Shown: piece by piece, positions 58,390 to 64,000 of the stretch
Position numbering within the stretch: position 1 is the first letter of the stretch
How the letters are laid out: every line of letters starts with the position of its first letter
Assembly: GCF_000247695.1 (NCBI RefSeq)
Contig: NW_004624880.1
Location: forward strand, 3,609,729-3,673,728
Length of the DNA stretch: 64,000 nt
Source: Heterocephalus glaber
Lineage: Eukaryota; Chordata; Mammalia; Rodentia; Bathyergidae
Direction: 5' to 3'
Made by a program: the position numbers and the translations under genes
Notes under the pieces: generated by a model
The model's input: only the letters and a program-made list of their open reading frames with translations
Database searches by the model: none
What the model was told of the DNA's origin: nothing

Positions 58390-61300
58390 CTGGGGCTCTC
58401 ACTGTACCCTGTGTTCCCATCAATCTCACTCCATATATATATATATATATATTTTATCTCTATAGTTTATTGTTTTTTTACCCTAATATATTTAAATGAC
58501 CTGATTCTGTGAGTTTTTCACCGCCACTCACAGCTTCTTAAACTGACATTAAAAGGTGACACGGGCTTCTATTCCTGTACAACTCTAGGGGCATAAGAAA
58601 CCCTGAGGGGTCAGAATGAAGCAGGGGCAGCTCTCTGCAAACACACTGTGTTACTGCTACATAGCTTTAAATGCTAGATCTAGCAAAGAGGTTAACTGTG
58701 ACCTTCCACATTCTGGAACTCTGGGGCTGCTTCCAGAACTCAGGTCCAGAAAAGACAGCTGCTCAGCTATGTGTAGTCTTTGAGAGACTTTTCAGTATTC
58801 CCTCAGGGAAGCCCTAGGAAATTGGAAATCTCCTTAGAGAAGAGATGCTTTCAGGCAAATCCAAAACATTAGTAACTATCAATAATATCATCATGCTGAC
58901 AAGCTGCCAAGAAGAAACGGAAATTGATCTCAACCCTCATGATCAAGGGGACAAACTTGTGTTTGGATCTTTTTCTGTCAGGGCACAAAAACACAACAGC
59001 CTCTTCTCTGAAGGACACTGATTACAAATGAAACTGCTCCAGTATATCCCCTGGACGGATGCCTGGTAACCATGTGCAGAATGGATGCATAAGTGAGTCC
59101 CCAGCACAGGTTCTTATTTCTTCATTTCAAACCTGTAGACACAACACCAAAACAAAGCGTTCCACTTCTTGCACTCAATTTCAATTAACAATAACAAAAG
59201 TAACAGTCTCAGCAGAGAATTAGGGCAGAAGCTGAAACAAATGCTGGTTGATTTAGTTATCTGTGCTAATCAGGGAGAGAAATAAATGAATAATTTAAAT
59301 GAACAACCACCAAGAAAAAAAATCAAAAACTCCAACTCTTACTGTAAGTAACAGTCTCACAGTTGTCCCAGTACCTCTTACTGGAGTGACTGACACCAGT
59401 CTACTCAGGTTTTCTCCCTAAAAATGGCCATCAGGTCAGAAAGTTCCTTCTCAAAACAAATCCCTCCCTCAAGCCTCTGCCTCTAACTGACTCGAGAACA
59501 TCTCTGAGCCATAGTGGGCACAGGCAGCTCCCAAACCATGCCTCACTCACCTTGGTGTCCTTGGTGTCTAGCACACATATGGTTCATTGTTGATGTTTAA
59601 CAAATGTTTGTGTAATTGACCTGAAATGACTCCTAACGGAATTATGCTCATGTTCCAGCATGGGGACTAACTCCTGATAAATCACATTATTTCCTTGTGA
59701 TCTGAAGGTAGACTAGATCATCTCTGGAGCCTCTTGGGCACCACTACGTTATGTACATCCAGGGAGCACCCACTGTGCTCAGGGGTTGTCATTTACACCA
59801 AATACAGCAGCAATGGTCCCTCTTGGAGCTGTCCAAATGATGCCACACCCAGATCCCTTCCAGGTTTATAGATATCCAAAAAAAAGAAAAAAAGAAACGC
59901 AATCTTAGAAAACTAAGTATGTGTGGCCTATTCATTGATCAATCAAATATTTGCTAAGTGCCTGCTATCCTGTAGAGAATAGAAATTCTTATCTACAAAA
60001 ACCTTACTAGTGAGTTGAAGAATTCAGGGGTATCATGAGAAGGTAGCTTTAAAGAGGAGTATAAATATAATCAATGCCTGATTAATGAGACAGCCAATAA
60101 ATGTCATGATGCTGAAAGGACAGAGATCAATATGGTTGGAGAGGACAGGCAAAAGAGTCCTGAAATGCTAGACCAGAGCAAAAATCTTGCTTGTCAGAAA
60201 CAGCCTCACTGGTTCTTGGGCATCACAGTAAACCACTACTGTGGTCTGAGAAAATGAGCTAACGTCAGTATTATCTCCTGCTTTTTCAGAGCAGCAGAGG
60301 AAGAAGTAAAACACCTCTGTGCAACACACTGAGAAAATGCCAGGTGGCTATGCAGATTTGGGCCAAACTCAGGTTGATATTTGGATCACACATATACCTA
60401 TCAAAAGAGACCTATTTATACTGTCATATTTGTAAATGCTTTATTTGAATCACACATTATGGATACCTCCAAATGACTCATCCAAATAGAGGGATGCTGC
60501 TGTGTCCATAATCTCCAAAGTCTACAGCCCCAAAGTCATTATGAAATGTCTGGGGAGGGCATTATGATTTCCTGGCAGCAGGTTTATTTTCCTGGTCATG
60601 TTTTGCTCCAGCTAGTGTAGAATGACACTGCGTTCCCTGAGCCCATATGCACCGACAGATGGTGTAAGAGGACTAGAATCACACGAACTCCTTCAAAGGA
60701 GCCAGCTTGGAATGCAAATGTAATCTGTGAGAAGTTAAACAAGGAAAATTGAGAATTGACTCTGAACTCTTGAAAGCCATACAAAAAATGAAATGTATTC
60801 CTAGGAAGTCAAACTCTGTCCCTGCATGACTTCCACACAGAACAGTATACTAAACACATTTGCCTCCTCACCTGCCTTACAACTAGAGGGTGGAAAAGAA
60901 TGCTTAAAGGCAAGGGGACAACATACTGGGGCTCTTTAGGATACACAGTACCTTCCATAAACAGTGCTCACTAAATGAGTGAGATGTGAATTAAATTAAC
61001 AGAGATACAAGTGACAGCATGAATGTGGGGAGCACTGTGCTTCGTGACTGTCAGCTCTGTGACAGTCATCATCTGAGCAAACACCAATCCAAACATAGAT
61101 TCAGAGTGTTATGTGTGAACAGGGCCTCCTGTGACTCTTGGCTCTACAGAAGCAACTGACCAGTGTACACAGAACAGAGAACAGCCAGGTGGGAAGCCAA
61201 ATGCCAAGCTTTGTTTCTCCCAACTTCCTGAAAGCTGGGCTTCTTTGCACATGTCAAATGAACCATAAGGGGAAAGCAGCTGCTAAGATCTCTATTTCAA

Positions 61301-61634
61301 ACCACCCACCCTTCTCTTGCTGCTGGCCCTAATTCTAAAAGCAGTGAAGGAAAAGCTTCCTATTTTTCTCTACACAGGATGATTACAGAAGTCCTCACCA
61401 TTTCCCTCAGTAATCCATCTGACAGGTTCAATTCAAAACTGGGGAGAAATGAGGGCCACCCTGCCCTGACAAACATCAACTGTTCAATAACTCCAAGAAA
61501 GTATTCAAAGAACCTGTTCTGATAAAATCAGGACCTAAGGGAATAGAAGTTACAAACTCTTGACACTGTTTTTCAGCACAATATACTTCAAGGAATACAG
61601 GACATAAACTAAATATCTAGGAGTTAATAATGCC

Positions 61635-61745
61635 TCTATCACTAACAAGTGGGAAAACCTTAGGGAAGTCACTTTATCATGTTGAGCTTCAGTTTTCTCA
61701 TCTGTAAAATGAAACAGTTAATTTCTAAGTCCCTTCAAGCTCTGT
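61635..61745 (+). repeat. MIR-like SINE
   Basis: ccttagggaagtcactttat, then cttcagttttctcatctgta and aaatgaaa, the usual MIR tail. Confidence 0.8.
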
Positions 61746-61873
61746 GAGAACTCCCAACACCAAATGTAGCATAGCAAAAGTTAACTGGTTACGAAGTTAT
61801 ATGCTTTCTGTAATTATCATTTCTCTATTACTTTATTGTTATTTTTATTATTTAATATTGTTATTTTTATTAT

Positions 61874-61900
61874 TGTACATAGAGTAAATCTCTATGTACA
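61874..61900. repeat. Inverted repeat, 11-bp arms
   Basis: tgtacatagag, 5-nt loop, ctctatgtaca. It follows a duplicated ttgttatttttattat run. Confidence 0.95.
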
Positions 61901-62059
61901 GTCTGTCACACTTATATTGAAGCAGAATTTTAAAAAGAAGAAAAACAAGTATCCCCAGCCTAAGCAATAAGGCTGTTGATCTTTGTTCCAATAGAGATGA
62001 AATCAGCAACTGTGTCCCTGTAAGTAAAGTTTTATAACTTCCTGTTCTTATAAAACCCT

Positions 62060-62335
62060 GTTTTCACCCAGCCAAGGCCATTGGGATATGTTAAGTTAAA
62101 AAACTGTTAAAGCTTGATAAAATGCCTTTGCTCTGTTTGTTCACACCCAAGCTATGCACCCCTAGGTAGGTCAAACCCCTTCGACCAAATGTATAAAAGC
62201 TGGAGATTTTCCTTTGTTCAGCGCTCGGCCTTTGAACATTAGTCCACAGAGTCGATGTACACCTAAAACCTGCAATAAATCCTCCTGTATCATCCACTGG
62301 CCTCTCTTGTTTCTTAAAATCCCACAACAATGCAA
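62060..62335 (+). mobile_element. Retroviral LTR-like segment with TATA box and poly(A) signal
   Basis: A TATA-like tataaaag at about 62192 is followed by cctttgttcagcgctcggc, then an AATAAA (gcaataaatcctcctg) about 80 nt downstream and ccactggcctctcttgtttc. This spacing is that of a U3-R-U5 LTR, probably an endogenous gammaretrovirus-like solo LTR. The left end and target duplication are not resolved, and no viral gene is present. Confidence 0.55.
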
Positions 62336-62647
62336 AGCAAGGGAAGACAAGTTACAGAGTTTCTAGTTAATTTTCAGTCACTATTAATTTGCAATATTTA
62401 TACAGTTATACTTTATCAGATCAATACAATTATTTCACTTGTTCTCATAATACCCTTTAGAAATTAAAAAAGGGCAGGTTATTATGAACATTTTATAAAT
62501 AAGAAAAGTTTAAGTAATTTCCATAGGTCCCAAATTGTTCGGTCAACCACCTACAGCAGTAGAGAGATGTTCACCTATCACCACAGACATGAATCTCTGG
62601 AAGAACAGTTTAATGTTAAAAGAGAAGGCTTAATCAGACACACTTAC

Positions 62648-62736
62648 TTCAGCTCATTGGTTTCCATTCCCTGGGTAATGGCCATGATGATGCCGCCATG
62701 GTCTCCCCACGTATAGTAGTGAGGTCCAGGAAGTGC
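62648..62736 (-). CDS. SORL1: SORL1 exon: VPS10 domain, propeller blade segment
   Basis: This 89-nt exon enters in phase 0 and leaves in phase 2. It encodes [15 protein letters not shown] and continues to METNELK, completed by the next exon. The acceptor is a pyrimidine tract ending tcttcag and the donor is AA|GTAAGTG. The [10 protein letters not shown] stretch is typical of SorLA and sortilin VPS10 propellers, whose funnel binds peptides such as the APP-derived Abeta. It is the most 5' SORL1 exon I can find. The remaining 1.26 kb to the window edge shows no further exon, so the upstream intron runs out of the window. Confidence 0.93.
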
Positions 62737-63047
62737 CTGAAGAGGAAAGAAGCCATGATGCCACTGGTATGCAAGTAACTGTGCAAAAGCCATGCATGTG
62801 TATGCATGCACATGTGCAGGTGCACACAAACACACTAGTTTACATACAAGCACATATGTTAACCACTTGGATATAATTTTTCAGTTTACAGAACACAGCC
62901 ATCATTTCATTGTGCCTCTCTCAATCCTGGGAACAGGCAGACCAGTTCTCATATCCCAATCATTTCCCAAACAGAGAAATAGGGCAGAATACAAACAGCA
63001 AAGGTGGGACTCAAACTCAAATCTCTGACTCTTGCCAACTAGTGATT

Positions 63048-63236
63048 AAAAATTAACCAACTGGAGGGCCAGGGATTTAGCTCAGTGGTGCCAAACCTCA
63101 CAAGCATAAGGTCCTGAGTTTGATTCCCCCCACTAAAAAATAAAAAATTAACCAACTGGAGTGTGGGGGTGAAGCTCATTGGTAGAGCACTTGCAAGAGG
63201 CCCTGGGTTTAATCCCCAGGCCTGAAAAAAAAAAAA
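63048..63236 (+). mobile_element. Two adjacent ID-type SINEs
   Basis: The first (63067-63142) reads ggccagggatttagctcagt and is flanked by the 19-nt duplication aaaaattaaccaactggag (63048-63066, 63143-63161). The second (63162-63236) starts tgtgggggtgaagctcattg and ends in poly(A). The first inserted at the edge of the second. Confidence 0.88.
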
Positions 63237-63342
63237 AAATTAGTCTTGTGGAGTTCCAGTCCTACTCTGATAGTATAAGCCCCCTGTAGCCCATTATTCC
63301 TATCAATTACAGCTAAAAACTTTGGACAAAATACAAATATGT

Positions 63343-63392
63343 GAGAGAGAGAGAGAGAGAGAGGGAGGGAGGGAGGGAGGGAGGGAGGAGAA
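63343..63392. repeat. (GA)n(GGGA)n purine tract
   Basis: GA dinucleotides run into at least six GGGA units on the plus strand. In the SORL1 transcript this is a C/U-rich tract. The frames overlapping it are low-complexity artefacts. Confidence 0.97.
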
Positions 63393-64000
63393 AAGAAAAG
63401 AAACCCACCTGCAGATGATGCTGACAAAGTAAACAAAAGCAGACAGCTTGTGGAGGTGATTTAAGGCCTGTAGAATCAACCCATAATCTGGGTTTCCTGG
63501 TGTTGCATTGCTCAGCAGGAAAGCCACAGCCACTGAGTACCTCAGTTTGAGCCAGAGAACTCAAACTTCAATAGAAACTGTTTCTACCAAAGAAGCCAGG
63601 AAAAGAATCCCTGCAAGCTGAGGAAAATGTGAGAGAAACCCCAGAGGGAGGGTGTTAAAAAAGTAAACTTCCTAATTCTGCTATGAACTTATGTAAGTCT
63701 CAGCCTAACCTCTAAACTACTTGTATGCAAAACAGATCTAACCTAAGGCAGCAAAGGCTCAGCAGAGCAAACCGATATTTGAGCTACTACATACAGAGAA
63801 CAAGACAGAACTTACGGTCATAACCTAAACAAGCTGATTCCACACTAAAATAAAAATATCAATGTCCTTCCCAAGATTTACTTTCAGGCTTTTTCTCACA
63901 TGTCCAGGGTACAAACTCAAATTACTCAACATATAAACATATCCATAAAAACAGCCCAAATCTCAAGGGAAAACAATCAACAAGGGTAATCCCCAAATGA

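Larger units (their letters stand above)
52571..62647 (-). other. SORL1: SORL1 intron in the VPS10 region (10 kb)
   Basis: This is the largest intron in the window. Recognised contents: a B1-ID SINE (55.6 kb), an L1M-like 3' end (about 56440-56775, text gtgtacttaagatctgagc), an ID SINE (56.8 kb), an L2-like fragment (57.4-58.0 kb), a solo LTR (58.0 kb), an AT repeat (58433-58451), a MIR (61.6 kb), a palindrome (61.87 kb) and an LTR-like segment (62.1 kb). I see nothing recognisable in 52.6-55.5 and 58.5-61.6 kb. Confidence 0.75.
1..64000 (-). other. SORL1: SORL1 gene body, internal part
   Basis: The complete window is occupied by exons and introns of one gene read on the minus strand. Twenty-one exons give VPS10 (end), 10CC, YWTD, EGF and ten LDLa modules in exactly the order known for SORL1/SorLA, and no other vertebrate receptor has this combination. 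Exon lengths and phases are mutually consistent: the joined frame is 2923 nt without a stop. By family knowledge it is a type I membrane receptor of about 2200 residues that shuttles APP and other cargo between trans-Golgi, endosome and cell surface. This window covers roughly human residues 535-1510 (estimated). The promoter, first exons and 3' half are absent. Confidence 0.97.

Noticed and set aside
63209..63564. Overlapping minus-strand frames rich in Ser, Leu and Pro
   Set aside because: They come from the (GA)n(GGGA)n tract and have no SORL1 similarity or splice sites in frame.

Overview
The window is nuclear DNA from a placental mammal, most likely a rodent. It carries tRNA-derived ID-type SINEs, B1 (7SL-type) SINEs and B1-ID dimers, a LINE-1 3' end, and old mammal-wide repeats (MIR, L2, Tigger, hAT/MER5-like, MaLR-type LTRs). 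B1-ID dimers are known from squirrel-, dormouse- and beaver-related rodents. The exact species cannot be fixed by eye.

One gene dominates. The whole 64 kb lies inside SORL1 (SorLA/LR11, the sortilin-related receptor), transcribed from the minus strand, so the protein reads from high to low coordinates. Twenty-one consecutive coding exons can be placed with splice sites. They join into a single open frame of 2923 nt (974 codons plus one base) with no stop and with matching phases at every junction. In protein order they encode: the last part of the VPS10 beta-propeller (two exons, 62.7 and 52.5 kb); the 10CC module with exactly ten cysteines (three exons, 50.4-46.0 kb); the YWTD (LDLR class B) six-bladed propeller (five exons, 41.5-35.2 kb); an EGF-like module (30.0 kb); and ten single-exon LDLR class A repeats (27.7 to 1.9 kb). 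The upstream VPS10 exons, the 11th LDLa repeat, the fibronectin III modules, the membrane segment and the cytoplasmic tail lie outside the window.

The rest is intron. Notable passengers are a COX7C retrocopy with an intact 63-codon frame (14.4 kb), a LINE-1 3' end (9.1-10.5 kb), a Tigger element nested in an older L1 (11.2-12.2 kb), MaLR-type solo LTRs (one with a clean 5-bp target duplication at 58.0-58.4 kb), and two further LTR-like segments with poly(A) signals (20.3 and 62.1 kb). There are also two small retroposition products bounded by target-site duplications. One joins an antisense 5S rRNA fragment to an L1 3' UTR (27.98-28.15 kb). The other is a 30-nt U6 snRNA fragment with no poly(A) tail (52.1 kb). 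A 100-N assembly gap at 43.8 kb sits between identical sequence copies and is probably an assembly artefact.

The encoded protein part is the ligand-binding ectodomain of an endosomal/trans-Golgi sorting receptor. VPS10 and the LDLa cluster bind cargo such as APP, and the YWTD/EGF unit is the type that controls pH-dependent ligand release in LDLR-family receptors. No CRISPR, operon or intact RNA gene is present.
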